Origin: Pseudomonas syringae
GTDB taxonomy: Bacteria > Pseudomonadota > Gammaproteobacteria > Pseudomonadales > Pseudomonadaceae
NCBI RefSeq assembly: GCF_021606685.1
Contig: NZ_WKCB01000024.1
Span: forward strand, 1 to 64,000
Direction: 5' to 3'
DNA length: 64,000 nucleotides
Shown here: one piece after another, positions 20,364 through 29,713 of the stretch
Numbering within the stretch: the first letter of the stretch is position 1
How the letters are laid out: every line of letters begins with the position of its first letter
Made by a program: the position numbers and the translations under genes
Notes under the pieces: generated by a model
What the model saw: the letters and a program-made list of their open reading frames with translations, nothing else
Database searches by the model: none
What the model was told of the DNA's origin: nothing

Positions 20364-21182
20364 GTGCAACCAGACTTGCCCGACAACCCGTGGCTGGAAC
20401 TGCGCCGCCTGACCCCCGCGCGAATTGCCTTGGGCCGTACCGGTACCAGTATCCCCACCAGCGCACAGCTTGATTTCCAGTTTGCCCATGCCCAGGCGCG
20501 GGACGCCGTGCACCTGCCCTTCGACCATGCAGGCCTGAGCAGCCAATTGGCGGAACGCGGGCGCGAGAGCCTGTTGCTGCACAGCGCGGCCACCGACCGG
20601 CACAGCTACCTGCAACGCCCGGACCTGGGGCGGCGCTTGAGTGATGAGTCGGCGCAGAGCCTGCGCGACCATGCCCAAGCCAACCCGGGGGGTGTGGACC
20701 TGGCGATCGTCGTGGCCGATGGTTTGTCTGCGCTGGCTGTGCATAAACATACCTTGCCGTTTCTTACGCGCATGGAGGAACAGACCCACGCTGAGGGCTG
20801 GTCCTTGTCGCCAGTGATCCTGGTGGAACAGGGCCGTGTGGCCGTCGCTGATGAAATCGGGCAATTGCTTGGCGCCAAGATGGTGGTAATCCTGATCGGC
20901 GAGCGCCCTGGACTCAGTTCGCCCGACAGCCTGGGCCTTTATTTCACCTACAACCCCAAGGTCGGCCTCACCGATGCTTATCGCAACTGCATCTCTAATG
21001 TACGTTTGGAGGGCTTGAGTTATGGCATGGCGGCCCATCGTTTGCTGTACTTGATGAAGGAGGCGTGTCGCCGGCAGCTGTCGGGGGTCAATCTCAAGGA
21101 CGAGGCACAGGTGCAGACCATCGAATCCGACGACCCGGATTTGATCAAGGGCAATTTCCTGCTCAGCCCACCCACCGACTGA
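20364..21182 (+). CDS. eutC: Ethanolamine ammonia-lyase small subunit EutC
   Basis: The protein matches EutC, the cobalamin-holding partner of Eut[14 protein letters not shown] near the start, [12 protein letters not shown] in the middle and [15 protein letters not shown] near the end. Two starts are possible. An ATG at 20349 overlaps the eutB stop (ATGA) but lacks a ribosome site, while the GTG at 20364 lies 6 bases after a perfect AAGGAG (20352-20357). I chose the GTG, giving 272 residues; the ATG would add five. Confidence 0.93.
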   Translation: MQPDLPDNPWLELRRLTPARIALGRTGTSIPTSAQLDFQFAHAQARDAVHLPFDHAGLSSQLAERGRESLLLHSAATDRHSYLQRPDLGRRLSDESAQSLRDHAQANPGGVDLAIVVADGLSALAVHKHTLPFLTRMEEQTHAEGWSLSPVILVEQGRVAVADEIGQLLGAKMVVILIGERPGLSSPDSLGLYFTYNPKVGLTDAYRNCISNVRLEGLSYGMAAHRLLYLMKEACRRQLSGVNLKDEAQVQTIESDDPDLIKGNFLLSPPTD

Positions 21183-21274
21183 TACCCGCACGATTGCGCT
21201 TTTTCGCGTCTTTAGGCAGCATCAAGTCACGGCCGCTCGCGTGGTCATACCCCATTTGGAAGTTGAGGCCTGGC

Positions 21275-21733
21275 ATGCGGATCACTCAAGCGACCCTGGA
21301 ACACCTGGACCTGTTGACCCCGTTGTTCGTCAAATACCGCGAGTTTTATGGGGCGTTGCCCTTCCCGGATTCCTCTCGAGCCTTTCTGGAAAAACGCCTG
21401 CGCCGCCAGGAATCGGTGATCTACCTGGCTCTGGCCGATGATGACGATAAGAAACTGCTTGGGTTTTGCCAGCTGTACCCGAGCTTTTCGTCGCTGTCGC
21501 TCAAGCGCGTGTGGATCCTGAATGACATTTACGTCGCCGAAGATGCGCGCCGCCAGCTGGTGGCGGACAACCTGATGCGCACGGCGAAGAAAATGGCCAA
21601 GGAAACCCATGCCGTGCGGTTGCGGGTGTCGACCAGCAGTGACAATGAAGTGGCACAGAAGACCTACGAGTCAATCGGGTTTCGCGAGGACACCGAGTTC
21701 AAGAACTACACCTTGCCGATCAGCGAAGACTGA
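21275..21733 (+). CDS. GNAT family N-acetyltransferase
   Basis: The 152-residue protein has the GNAT pattern: the LALADDDDKKLLGFCQLYPSF strand pair in the middle, the acetyl-CoA region ending near ARRQLVADNLMRTA, and the C-terminal YESIGFREDTEF. Substrate is unknown. It lies about 90 bases after eutC on the same strand; the same order is known in P. aeruginosa, but a role in ethanolamine use is not established. Confidence 0.88.
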   Translation: MRITQATLEHLDLLTPLFVKYREFYGALPFPDSSRAFLEKRLRRQESVIYLALADDDDKKLLGFCQLYPSFSSLSLKRVWILNDIYVAEDARRQLVADNLMRTAKKMAKETHAVRLRVSTSSDNEVAQKTYESIGFREDTEFKNYTLPISED

Positions 21734-22097
21734 CCTTTTCTAACGAACCTGTTTTTTTGGAGGCGCGAATAAGCCCTTGTGGCGAGCGAGCTTGCTCGCG
21801 TCGGGCTGCGCAGCAGCCCCACTAACCACCCCGCACACTTCCAGGCAAACAGCGTTACCTGGATTTTGGGGCCGCTGCGCAGCCCCACGTGAGCAAGCTC
21901 GCTCGCCACGGGAAGGCGACGCGCCATGACCCGCCGACTGCGACATCCCCCGCTACAAAACCAGCAGGCTTTTCACCTCTCAATCCGTATAATGCGGACC
22001 TTTCAGGGTTGTAAGAAAAGCGGCATACACTTGTAGCCTTATTACCCGAGCTTCCGCACGGGCCTGCTGAGTCGGGCCATTCACACAGGTGCCATCC
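21734..22097. other. Intergenic region with a long REP pair and the dedA promoter
   Basis: No gene is seen. It contains the REPIN at 21779-21909 and a TATAAT box at 21988-21993 inside CCGTATAATGCGG, 105 bases before the dedA start, with no clear -35. A ribosome-site-like AGGTG lies just before the dedA ATG. Confidence 0.6.
21779..21909. repeat. REPIN, GTGGCGAGCGAGCTTGCTCGC arm type
   Basis: A long inverted repeat: GTGGCGAGCGAGCTTGCTC at 21779-21797 is matched by its complement ending at 21909, and an inner pair GGGCTGCGCAGC / GCTGCGCAGCCCC is also inverted. This is a third REP class, different from the GTGGGAGGGGG and GTGGGAGCGGG classes. Confidence 0.88.
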
Positions 22098-22754
22098 ATG
22101 GATTTCAACCCGCTTGACCTTATCCTGCATCTCGACGTCTACCTCGACCTGCTGGTAACCAATTACGGTCCGTGGATCTACGCCATTCTGTTTCTGGTCA
22201 TTTTTTGCGAAACCGGCCTGGTGGTCATGCCCTTCCTGCCGGGTGATTCCTTGCTGTTTATCGCAGGCGCCGTAGCGGCAGGCGGCGGCATGGACCCGGT
22301 CTTGCTGGGCGGCCTGTTGATGCTGGCGGCGATCCTCGGTGACAGCACCAATTACGTGATCGGGCGAACGGTCGGCGAACGCTTGTTCAACAACCCGAAC
22401 TCGAAAATCTTCCGCCGCGACTACCTGCAAAAAACCCACGACTTCTACGATAAGCACGGCGGCAAAACCGTGACCCTGGCGCGCTTCCTGCCGATCCTGC
22501 GCACCTTCGCGCCGTTCGTCGCCGGTATCGCGAAAATGCCTTACCCACGGTTCTTTGGGTTCAGCGTACTGGGCACCATCCTCTGGGTCGGCGGCCTGGT
22601 GACCCTGGGCTACTTCTTCGGCAACGTGCCGTTTATCAAGAAAAACCTGTCGTTGCTGGTGGTGTTCATCATTCTGCTGTCGCTGGTGCCGATGATCATT
22701 GGCGTGTTCCGTAGCCGTTTTGGCCGCACCTCCTCCCAAGCCAAGCCGCAGTAA
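22098..22754 (+). CDS. DedA family membrane protein
   Basis: The 218-residue polytopic inner-membrane protein has DedA signatures: the FCETGLVVMPFLPGDSLLF start and ARFLPILRTFAPFVAG. DedA proteins act in membrane lipid (undecaprenyl or glycerophospholipid) transport and proton-dependent homeostasis. This is a stand-alone copy without the PAP2 domain seen in the first gene of the window. The ATG at 22098 follows AGGTG; mtfA follows after 6 bases. Confidence 0.92.
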   Translation: MDFNPLDLILHLDVYLDLLVTNYGPWIYAILFLVIFCETGLVVMPFLPGDSLLFIAGAVAAGGGMDPVLLGGLLMLAAILGDSTNYVIGRTVGERLFNNPNSKIFRRDYLQKTHDFYDKHGGKTVTLARFLPILRTFAPFVAGIAKMPYPRFFGFSVLGTILWVGGLVTLGYFFGNVPFIKKNLSLLVVFIILLSLVPMIIGVFRSRFGRTSSQAKPQ

Positions 22755-22760
22755 CCTGCG

Positions 22761-23576
22761 ATGTGGTCCCTCAGCGCCTGGCGTCGCCGGCGCCTGCTGG
22801 CCAAGCACCCGATTGCCGATGACACCTGGCAACGGGTGCGCCACCACCTGACCTTTCTCGACGGCATCAGCGCCGAGCAGGACCAGTGGCTGCGTGAAGC
22901 CTGCGTGGTGTTCCTCGCCGAAAAATACCTGACCGCCCTGCCCGGCGTGGAGCTGCACCAGGAGCAACGCCTGCTGCTCGCCGCCCAGGCGCAGTTGCCG
23001 CTGATGCACCTCGGCGACCTCGACTGGTACCAGGGCTTCCACGAAATCGTGCTGTACCCGGACGACTTCGTCAGCCCCCAGCGCCATCGCGACAGCAGTG
23101 GCATCGAACACGAGTGGGACGGCGAACACAGCGGCGAAGCCTGGCAACAGGGTCCGGTGATCCTCGCCTGGCCCGGCGTACTCGCCAGCGGCCAGTGGGA
23201 AGGTTACAACCTTGTGATCCACGAACTGGCGCACAAGCTCGACATGCTCAACGGCGACGCCAACGGCCTGCCACCGCTGCACCACGACATGCGCGTGCAA
23301 GAATGGGCCAGCGTGATGCAAAGCGCCTTCGATGACCTCAATCGCCAGCTGGATGCCAACCCGGACGTCGACACCGAGATCGACCCCTACGCGGCGGAAA
23401 ACCCGGCGGAATTCTTTGCCGTCACCAGCGAATATTTTTTCAGCGCCCCGGATTTACTGGTCAACAGTTATCCACAGGTGTACGCCCAACTGAGCCGCTT
23501 TTATCGCCAGGACCCACTGGCCCGCCTGCACCAACTGCAAGCGCACGACCCGCGTTATCAGCCACAGGGCGAATGA
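22761..23576 (+). CDS. mtfA: Zinc-dependent M90 peptidase MtfA
   Basis: The 271-residue protein has the zincin motif HELAHKLD and a downstream Glu in the PAEFFAVTSEYFF region, both diagnostic of MtfA. E. coli MtfA binds and inactivates the Mlc repressor and has aminopeptidase activity; the Pseudomonas target is unknown. It starts 6 bases after dedA. Confidence 0.93.
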   Translation: MWSLSAWRRRRLLAKHPIADDTWQRVRHHLTFLDGISAEQDQWLREACVVFLAEKYLTALPGVELHQEQRLLLAAQAQLPLMHLGDLDWYQGFHEIVLYPDDFVSPQRHRDSSGIEHEWDGEHSGEAWQQGPVILAWPGVLASGQWEGYNLVIHELAHKLDMLNGDANGLPPLHHDMRVQEWASVMQSAFDDLNRQLDANPDVDTEIDPYAAENPAEFFAVTSEYFFSAPDLLVNSYPQVYAQLSRFYRQDPLARLHQLQAHDPRYQPQGE

Positions 23577-23594
23577 CCGTACGACGTCTGGCGC

Positions 23595-23624
23595 ATGGCA
23601 TCGGCGGCGGAATATGCCTATAAT
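23595..23624 (+). promoter_or_regulatory. Sigma70 promoter of ppa
   Basis: A perfect TATAAT -10 box at 23619-23624 is preceded, 18 bases away, by ATGGCA at 23595-23600 (4 of 6 matches to the -35 consensus). It is about 62 bases before the ppa ATG. Confidence 0.65.
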
Positions 23625-23685
23625 CGCCGCCACTTTTAGGCCAATCCGGCCAAGTTTCTTGGCCAATTAACGGGGGCAACGCCCA

Positions 23686-24213
23686 ATGAGCTACAGCAAG
23701 ATTCCGGCTGGCAAAGACCTGCCGAACGACATCTACGTCGCCATCGAGATTCCGGCCAACCACGCGCCGATCAAATACGAAATCGACAAAGACAGCGACT
23801 GCCTGTTCGTTGACCGTTTCATGGCCACCCCGATGTTCTACCCGGCCAACTACGGTTTTATCCCTAACACCTTGGCTGACGACGGTGACCCCCTCGACGT
23901 GCTGGTTGTAACCCCTTACCCGGTTACACCAGGCTCGGTTATCCGCGCACGTCCAGTCGGCATCCTGAACATGACCGACGATGGCGGCGGCGATGCCAAA
24001 GTGATCGCGGTGCCACACGACAAGCTGTCGCAGCTGTACGTGGACGTGAAGGAATACACCGACCTGCCGCCACTGCTGCTGGAACAGATCAAGCACTTCT
24101 TCGAGAACTACAAAGACCTCGAAAAAGGCAAATGGGTGAAGATCGACGGTTGGGGCAACGCAGACGCCGCCCGCGCCGAGATCCTCAAGTCGGTTGCCGC
24201 CTACAAAGGCTGA
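23686..24213 (+). CDS. ppa: Inorganic pyrophosphatase (family I)
   Basis: The 175-residue cytoplasmic enzyme hydrolyses PPi. The signature DGDPLDVLV is present with its metal-binding Asp residues, as are the YEIDKDSD and [12 protein letters not shown] regions. It has its own promoter and a strong terminator directly downstream, so it is monocistronic. Confidence 0.97.
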   Translation: MSYSKIPAGKDLPNDIYVAIEIPANHAPIKYEIDKDSDCLFVDRFMATPMFYPANYGFIPNTLADDGDPLDVLVVTPYPVTPGSVIRARPVGILNMTDDGGGDAKVIAVPHDKLSQLYVDVKEYTDLPPLLLEQIKHFFENYKDLEKGKWVKIDGWGNADAARAEILKSVAAYKG

Positions 24214-24240
24214 TACCCGCTGCACATTGCCCTGGCAATC

Positions 24241-24271
24241 AAAAAAGCCCCGATCATTCGGGGCTTTTTTT
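24241..24271. terminator. Rho-independent terminator after ppa
   Basis: AAAAAAGCCCCGA and TCGGGGCTTTTTTT form a perfect stem around TCAT. The A- and T-runs on both sides would allow it to work in either direction. Confidence 0.95.
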
Positions 24272-24427
24272 GTGGAAAAAATTAAACGACAAGTTCATCG
24301 CCTTATAACGAGCGTTTAGCAACTTACAAAATAAGCAGTACCAGGCTACAACTAAGCAAAAACCTACAAGCACAACTCAACGCATGGTTTATTTGATCTG
24401 TTTTTCCGGCCAGTAAACTCTGCGTTT

Positions 24428-25198
24428 ATGAATAAATCAGGTGATCGCTTAAAAGCACTGCTACGGGAAGTTCATCTTTCCGCCTCCGACTTCGCCAAGA
24501 ACCGCGGTGTCACGCCCCAACACGTGAACAACTGGTTCAAACGCGGTGTACCCATGGGCCGACTCAACGAAGTCGCAGAACTGCTCTGCGTCTCCAGCCG
24601 TTGGCTACGTACCGGCGAAGGCCCCAAACACCCTCCGGCCAACTTCCTGCTGGAAGGCCCGGAAACACGCAAAGGATTCCCCACCCGCGAAGACGCTGGC
24701 AAATACCTCACAGGCCCCGCCTGTCACCCGGAAAAAATCGACGTGGAATTACCGCTCCACGCCTCATTCACCTCCAGCGAGCGTATCCGCGTCTCCCTGC
24801 ACACCCTCGAAACCCTCAACGTAAACCCCGACCGCGCGCTGGGCGCCTACATGGTCGACAACAGCATGATCGACATCATTCAACAAGGCGCCACCCTCGC
24901 CATCGACAGAGGCCGCACCCACATCACCGACGGCGAAATCTACGCCGTCGAACACGACGGCATGCTGCGCATCAAATACCTCTACAACCGCCCCGGCGGC
25001 GGCTTGCGCATGCGCAGCCACAACGCCGGCGAACACCCGGATGAATACCTGAGCCACGAGCAACGCTTTGAGCAAAACTTCCTGATCCTGGGCTGGGTGT
25101 TCTGGTGGTCCACCCTGAACAACCGCAGGCCGGTGCCGCTGGATGAACACCTGCTGGGCTGGGAAGGCTCTAAAACGGACCCGGAGGTGGGCATTTGA
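24428..25198 (+). CDS. HTH-S24 LexA/CI-like transcriptional repressor
   Basis: The 256-residue protein has an N-terminal XRE-type HTH (about residues 5-60, with the helix region RGVTPQHVNNWFKRG) and a C-terminal S24 peptidase-like domain (about 140-230). The self-cleavage dyad appears retained: a Ser in VDNSM and a Lys in LRIKYLYN. That is the form of phage CI and pyocin PrtR repressors that are cut in the RecA-dependent SOS response. No phage or pyocin genes lie nearby. The region before it is AT-rich and without an obvious operator. A possible small RNA gene follows 23 bases downstream. Confidence 0.85.
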   Translation: MNKSGDRLKALLREVHLSASDFAKNRGVTPQHVNNWFKRGVPMGRLNEVAELLCVSSRWLRTGEGPKHPPANFLLEGPETRKGFPTREDAGKYLTGPACHPEKIDVELPLHASFTSSERIRVSLHTLETLNVNPDRALGAYMVDNSMIDIIQQGATLAIDRGRTHITDGEIYAVEHDGMLRIKYLYNRPGGGLRMRSHNAGEHPDEYLSHEQRFEQNFLILGWVFWWSTLNNRRPVPLDEHLLGWEGSKTDPEVGI

Positions 25199-25221
25199 AA
25201 TGAATGTGGGTATCATGCGCC

Positions 25222-25402
25222 GCACATTTGGCAGGGTTTGGCTTCACAGCCAACCACCCTGCCCGGCGATGCGGAGGAGTTCCCGCTGATGCCCCTACTA
25301 TTCAGCCCGACGCAACGTGGGCTGAGCGATTTGAAGGCTGGTGAGGTTTGTCAAAAACAAGCTGAAGCAGTCCCCGAGAAGCCGGCCACAAGCCGGCTTT
25401 TT
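25222..25402 (+). ncRNA. Probable structured small RNA gene
   Basis: The region cannot be read as a good ORF but folds into successive hairpins. GGCAGGG-T-TTGGCT pairs with AGCCAA-CCA-CCCTGCC (about 25230-25264), GCGG with CCGC further on, CAGCCC with GGGCTG (about 25306-25327), and finally a Rho-independent terminator. A TATCAT -10 box at 25211-25216 with TGGGCA 17 bases upstream could start transcription near 25222. The adjacency to a phage-type repressor gene makes a C4-like antisense RNA one possibility, but I cannot confirm the family. Confidence 0.6.
25379..25402 (+). terminator. Rho-independent terminator of the small RNA gene
   Basis: AAGCCGG and CCGGCTT form a stem around a short loop, followed by TTTTT. 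It also lies downstream of the repressor gene and could end that transcript too. Confidence 0.85.
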
Positions 25403-25612
25403 AATGCCTGTAAAATACGCCCACCCTGCTCCATACCATCATCAAACCAATTCCCTCCTCTTTATCTGCCACTTGATCCTCTCAAGCTTATTGTCCCCGC
25501 CAGGTTGACAGTAAGACGCCTCCCACCCGATTTATCCCCCACGCCCAACCCATTAATCTGTGCCCATGTTGAACGCAACGCCAAACCCACTTAAACAAAA
25601 AAGGATTCAACC
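25403..25612. other. Intergenic region before the isochorismatase-like gene
   Basis: No ORF or repeat seen in 210 AT/C-rich bases. A possible ribosome site AAAAGGA precedes the ATG at 25613. No promoter could be assigned with confidence. Confidence 0.5.
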
Positions 25613-26245
25613 ATGAGCACTCCAACCTACAACCGCTTGAACAAAGACGACGCCATTGTTCTGCTGGTCGACCACCAGACCGGTCTGATTTCCCTGGTGC
25701 AGGACTTCTCGCCCAACGAGTTCAAGAACAACGTGCTGGCCCTGGCTGACCTGGCCAAGTTCTTCGACTTGCCGACCATTCTCACCACCAGTTTCGAGCA
25801 AGGCCCCAATGGCCCGCTGGTGCCGGAGTTGAAGGAAATGTTCCCGGACGCGCCTTACATCGCTCGCCCTGGCCAGATCAATGCCTGGGACAACGAAGAC
25901 TTCGTCAAGGCGATCAAGGCCACTGGCCGTAAGCAGATCATCATTGCCGGTGTGGTGACGGATGTGTGCGTAGCGTTCCCGACCTTGTCGGCGCTGGCGG
26001 AAGGGTTTGATGTGTTTGTGGTCACCGATGCGTCGGGCACGTTCAACACCACGGTGCAGCAGGCGGCCTGGAGCCGGATGACGCAGGCCGGTGCACAGAT
26101 GATGAATTGGTTTTCGGTGGCCTGTGAGCTGCATCGTGACTGGCGCAACGATATCGAGGGCCTGGGGAATCTGTTGTCCCAGCGCATCCCCAACTACCGC
26201 AACTTGATGAACGGTTACTCGGCGCTGACCGCGCGCAAGGATTAA
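25613..26245 (+). CDS. Isochorismatase-like cysteine hydrolase, YcaC type
   Basis: The 210-residue protein matches the YcaC group. The catalytic triad appears as Asp in LLVDHQTGL, Lys in the middle (FVKAIKATGRKQI region), and Cys in GVVTDVCVAFPT. YcaC proteins form octamers and have no agreed substrate. The gene is monocistronic with a downstream terminator. Confidence 0.9.
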   Translation: MSTPTYNRLNKDDAIVLLVDHQTGLISLVQDFSPNEFKNNVLALADLAKFFDLPTILTTSFEQGPNGPLVPELKEMFPDAPYIARPGQINAWDNEDFVKAIKATGRKQIIIAGVVTDVCVAFPTLSALAEGFDVFVVTDASGTFNTTVQQAAWSRMTQAGAQMMNWFSVACELHRDWRNDIEGLGNLLSQRIPNYRNLMNGYSALTARKD

Positions 26246-26263
26246 TCACTCGCGGTTGACCCC

Positions 26264-26288
26264 AAGCCTGCCCTGAAAAGCAGGCTTT
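26264..26288. terminator. Terminator between convergent genes
   Basis: AGCCTGC and GCAGGCT pair around CCTGAAAA and are followed by TT. It lies between the YcaC-like gene and the histidine kinase gene, which point toward each other. Confidence 0.7.
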
Positions 26289-26295
26289 CGGCGTG

Positions 26296-27615
26296 TCAGC
26301 CGTTAGGCAAATTGGCGTCGATACGGCCGAGGGCACGCAGGTAAAGGTTCATGGTGGTGCCAGCGCCCAAGGCGGTTTGCACTTTGACCGTGCCGCCTGC
26401 GCGCTGGGCGAATTCCAGCACTTGGGACAGCCCGAGGCCGGTGCCCTTGCCCGCACACTTGGTGGTGAAGAACGGCTCGAAGACCTTGGCGGCCAGCTCA
26501 TCGGGCATGCCGGGGCCGTTGTCGGTGATGCTCAGCAGCAAGTAATTACCGGTGCCCAGCGCTTCGTCCTGTTCAACGCTGACCAGCCGCGAGCTGATGT
26601 GCACGCGACCTTTGCCGCTCAAGGCGTCGCGGGCGTTCGCCAGCAAGTTGATGACCGCCGCGCTCAACTGCGCCTCTTCGCACAACACGCCGGTACCGGC
26701 TGCCGCCAGGTCGAGGGAGAGTTCAACGCCGCTTGAGACGGTGCGTAACAGCACGTCACGCATACTCTCGAGGCGCTCGTTGACGTCGATGCACATCAAG
26801 TTGGGGCTGTCGTGACGAACGCTGGCCAGCAGATGGTTGACCAGCAACCGGCCTTGATCCACCGCTTGCAGGCCCGCATCGCTGAAGCGCTCGACATCCT
26901 CCGGCCGGCGCGCGCGCAACCGCACCATCTGCAAGCTGGCACTCAAGGCCTGCAGCAGGTTGTTGAAGTCGTGGGCAATGCTGGCCGCAACCATGCCCAG
27001 CGACGAAACACGTTTGGCATGGTGCATGAACTGTTCGGCCTGGCGCCCCAGCGCCTGGGCTTGGGCGAGTTCGTTTTCCAGGTGTCGGGCACGCAGTTCC
27101 CGCTGCTCACTGAGCAAGCGCAATTGCAGCAACGAGGCGGTTTGCCGGGCCAGCGCCAGCAAGGCCGTGTGTTGCGCGACCGTCAGCGTACGAGCCCGGG
27201 TGTCGATGACACACACCGTACCCAGTGCCAACCCACGATCGTCGCGAATCGGCGCGCCCGCGTAAAAGCGGATGTAAGGCGGCCCCAGTACCAGCGCGCT
27301 GTGCTCGAAACGCACATCCAGGGTTGCGTCTTCGACCACCAGCACTTCATCGGGAGACAGGATGGCGTGCGCGCAAAATGCCAGGTCGCGGTGAGTCTCA
27401 CGCACATCCAGGCCGATACAGGCCTTGAACCACTGGCGATCTTTGTCTACCAGCGACACCAGCGCAATCGGCACGTCGCACAGGCTGGTCGCCAGCAACA
27501 CAATGTCATCGAAACCCGGCTCAGGTGTGCTGTCCAGAATACCCAAGTGTTCCAGGGACCGGAGGCGCTCTTGCTCATTGGCGGGGAACGGGGCAGGAAC
27601 ATGAGGCATCTGCAT
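26296..27615 (-). CDS. GAF-domain sensor histidine kinase
   Basis: The 439-residue soluble kinase has an N-terminal GAF domain (about residues 25-165), then a coiled linker, a dimerisation His box [13 protein letters not shown] and an HATPase domain with [17 protein letters not shown] and [11 protein letters not shown]. There is no membrane segment or receiver domain. No response regulator gene is adjacent, so it is an orphan kinase. The start at 27615 has a second Met two codons in. Confidence 0.92.
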   Translation of the reverse strand: MQMPHVPAPFPANEQERLRSLEHLGILDSTPEPGFDDIVLLATSLCDVPIALVSLVDKDRQWFKACIGLDVRETHRDLAFCAHAILSPDEVLVVEDATLDVRFEHSALVLGPPYIRFYAGAPIRDDRGLALGTVCVIDTRARTLTVAQHTALLALARQTASLLQLRLLSEQRELRARHLENELAQAQALGRQAEQFMHHAKRVSSLGMVAASIAHDFNNLLQALSASLQMVRLRARRPEDVERFSDAGLQAVDQGRLLVNHLLASVRHDSPNLMCIDVNERLESMRDVLLRTVSSGVELSLDLAAAGTGVLCEEAQLSAAVINLLANARDALSGKGRVHISSRLVSVEQDEALGTGNYLLLSITDNGPGMPDELAAKVFEPFFTTKCAGKGTGLGLSQVLEFAQRAGGTVKVQTALGAGTTMNLYLRALGRIDANLPNG

Positions 27616-27795
27616 ACGTCGCGGTCGGGTCCAGGGAAAATGATGATGCGTGGGGAAGAACGGCGCAGCAAGATAAATGAAGAAAACCTTATACCCGTAC
27701 GTCTCTTAGGCAAAATCAGGGGGTCGATTGTGGTTTTTTTGACGTTTTGGCGGTGATTGGCGCGTATGAAGTTGGTGGTTAGAAGCACTAAGCCA

Positions 27796-28878
27796 TTATT
27801 CGTTCCCAGCCAGGGTGGATGACGCCTTCATTTGCACGGGAGCATTATCACTGGCCAACTCACGCTCGATCTGTTCAATGCTGGGCAAGCTGGTTTGCAG
27901 CTCCGCCGGCAACGACTCGACCAGTTGATACTCTGCTACCCCGATGGGGCGAGCGTTATCGCGCAGTGCGTACTCAGCGACGATCTTATTCTTGCTCTTG
28001 CACAGCAGCAGCCCGATGGTGGGGCCGTCCTGCGGATGTTTGAGCTGCGCATCCACTGCCGCCATGTAGAAGCTCAATTTACCAAGGTGCTCGGGTTTGA
28101 ACTTGCCCGTCTTGAGTTCAATCACGACGTAACAACGCAGCTTGAGGTGATAGAACAACAGATCGACAAAGAACTCATCTCCCCCAACAGCCAGCAGCAC
28201 CTGCTGGCCGACAAAGGCGAAGCCCGCGCCCAGCTCCAATAGAAAGTCGGTGACATGCTTGATCAACGCGTTTTCGATATCACGCTCTTGCGCATCCAGG
28301 CCCAGACTGAGGAAATCAAAGCGGTAAGGGTCTTTAAGGGATTCGCGAGCCAGGTCGGATTGCGGCTTGGGCAGGTGGTTTTCAAAATTGCTGACCGCCT
28401 TGCCACTGCGCTCCAGCAGACGGTTTTCGATCTGCATCACCAGTGTGTTGCGGGACCAACTGTGTTCGATCGCTTGAGTGACATACCAGCGACGGGTTTC
28501 CGGGCCAGGTAGCTTGTCCAGCAACACCACGTTGTGACCCCACGGCAATTGTGCAGCAGCCTGTTGCACAAACTCCGTATCTGGCCACGCCTCCGCAAAA
28601 GCACGCATGTACTTGAGGTTGCGTGGCGAAAAGCCCTTCATCCTGGGAAACGCCGCACGCAAATCCTGAGCAAGGCGATCAATCACCTTGCTCCCCCAAC
28701 CCTGCTCAGCCTGACGGATAAGAATATCGCGGCCAATGTGCCAATAAAGCAGCACCAGTTCGCGGTTTACAGCCAGCGTCGCGCGCTGTTGAGCGGTGTG
28801 AATACGACCTTTGAGATCGCTCAGCCAGTCGCTGTAACCTGCCGGTGGGTTGGTCAAGCCGATAGAGGTTTCGCTCAT
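27796..28878 (-). CDS. YhcG/DUF1016 PD-(D/E)XK nuclease family protein
   Basis: The 360-residue protein has the DUF1016 N-terminal domain (about residues 15-165, with LLYWHIGRDIL and RNLKYMRAFAEAWP) and a C-terminal PD-(D/E)XK-like nuclease domain (about 170-330), where the pattern FFVDLLFYHLKLRCYVVIEL holds the likely Asp and Glu-x-Lys residues. The biochemical role is unsettled; members are often found near mobile or defence genes. Here it stands alone, with no partner gene. Confidence 0.88.
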   Translation of the reverse strand: MSETSIGLTNPPAGYSDWLSDLKGRIHTAQQRATLAVNRELVLLYWHIGRDILIRQAEQGWGSKVIDRLAQDLRAAFPRMKGFSPRNLKYMRAFAEAWPDTEFVQQAAAQLPWGHNVVLLDKLPGPETRRWYVTQAIEHSWSRNTLVMQIENRLLERSGKAVSNFENHLPKPQSDLARESLKDPYRFDFLSLGLDAQERDIENALIKHVTDFLLELGAGFAFVGQQVLLAVGGDEFFVDLLFYHLKLRCYVVIELKTGKFKPEHLGKLSFYMAAVDAQLKHPQDGPTIGLLLCKSKNKIVAEYALRDNARPIGVAEYQLVESLPAELQTSLPSIEQIERELASDNAPVQMKASSTLAGNE

Positions 28879-29068
28879 GCCTGTTTCACTCTTGAGTTTT
28901 CAGCAGGCTAGTCAGGGACCGGTGCCGTCACAAGGCGTCAAGCGCGCAACAGGAAGGGCCTTGCACACCTTGCAGAAAGGTCCTGCTGGCGAGTTGCGAC
29001 CTCTGCCCTTGACTCTCCCCTATACAGCACCCCCTACCCTGAAAGGCCCATTTTCAGGCCCCATCCCT
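28879..29068. other. Intergenic region between divergent YhcG and oxidoreductase genes
   Basis: 190 bases that must carry both promoters. No ORF, repeat or clear operator was recognised. Confidence 0.5.
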
Positions 29069-29713
29069 ATGACCCAACGCATCCTCGTCATCCTCGGCCA
29101 TCCGTCCGACACCAGTTTTTGCTCCGCCCTCGCCGACATCTACAGCCACGCGGCAAAAATCGCCGGCCATGAGGTACGCGTCCTACGCCTGGGCGACCTG
29201 ACTTTTGACCCTGTCCTGCGCCACGGCTACACCCAGCCCCAACCGCTGGAACCCGACCTGCTCAGCGCCCAATCCGACATCCTGTGGGCCACTCACCTGG
29301 CGTTGGTTTTCCCGATCTGGTGGGGCGGCATCCCGGCGCTGATGAAGGGCTTTATCGACCGCATCTTCCTACCCGGCTTTTCCTTTAAATACCGTGCCGG
29401 CAAGGCATTCCCTGACAAGCTGCTGCAAGGCCGAACCGCACACTTATTGGTGACCCTGGACACGCCGCCGTGGTATTACCGCTGGTTCTATCGCATGCCG
29501 GGCGTGCATCAGATGCGTAAGACCACGCTGGCGTTTTGTGGCATCAAGCCGATCAAGACGTTGATGTTCGGGCCGGTGCTGGGGTCGACTGCAACGCAGC
29601 GGGAAAAATGGCTGAAGCAGGCCGGCGGACTAGTTGGAAAAGGGAGTTTTCATGTACATCGGCAAAGCCGCGCAGTTATCGGGCACCACCATCAAGGCGA
29701 TTCGTCACTATGA
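29069..29713 (+). CDS. NAD(P)H-dependent flavin oxidoreductase (NQO/YwrO type)
   Basis: The 214-residue flavodoxin-fold enzyme has RILVILGHPSDTSFCSA at the start, FPIWWGGIPALMKGFIDR in the middle and DTPPWYYRWFYRMPG, as in quinone or nitro-reductases of the flavodoxin_2 family. The last 21 residues (from about GSFHVHRQ) overlap the merR gene by 62 bases in another frame and do not look family-like, so the stop may have been lost. The ATG at 29069 lacks a strong ribosome site. It pairs with the merR gene that follows. Confidence 0.87.
   Translation: MTQRILVILGHPSDTSFCSALADIYSHAAKIAGHEVRVLRLGDLTFDPVLRHGYTQPQPLEPDLLSAQSDILWATHLALVFPIWWGGIPALMKGFIDRIFLPGFSFKYRAGKAFPDKLLQGRTAHLLVTLDTPPWYYRWFYRMPGVHQMRKTTLAFCGIKPIKTLMFGPVLGSTATQREKWLKQAGGLVGKGSFHVHRQSRAVIGHHHQGDSSL

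Noticed and set aside
21855..23321. 488-codon frame on the minus strand
   Set aside because: It is antisense to dedA and mtfA and begins in a REPIN.
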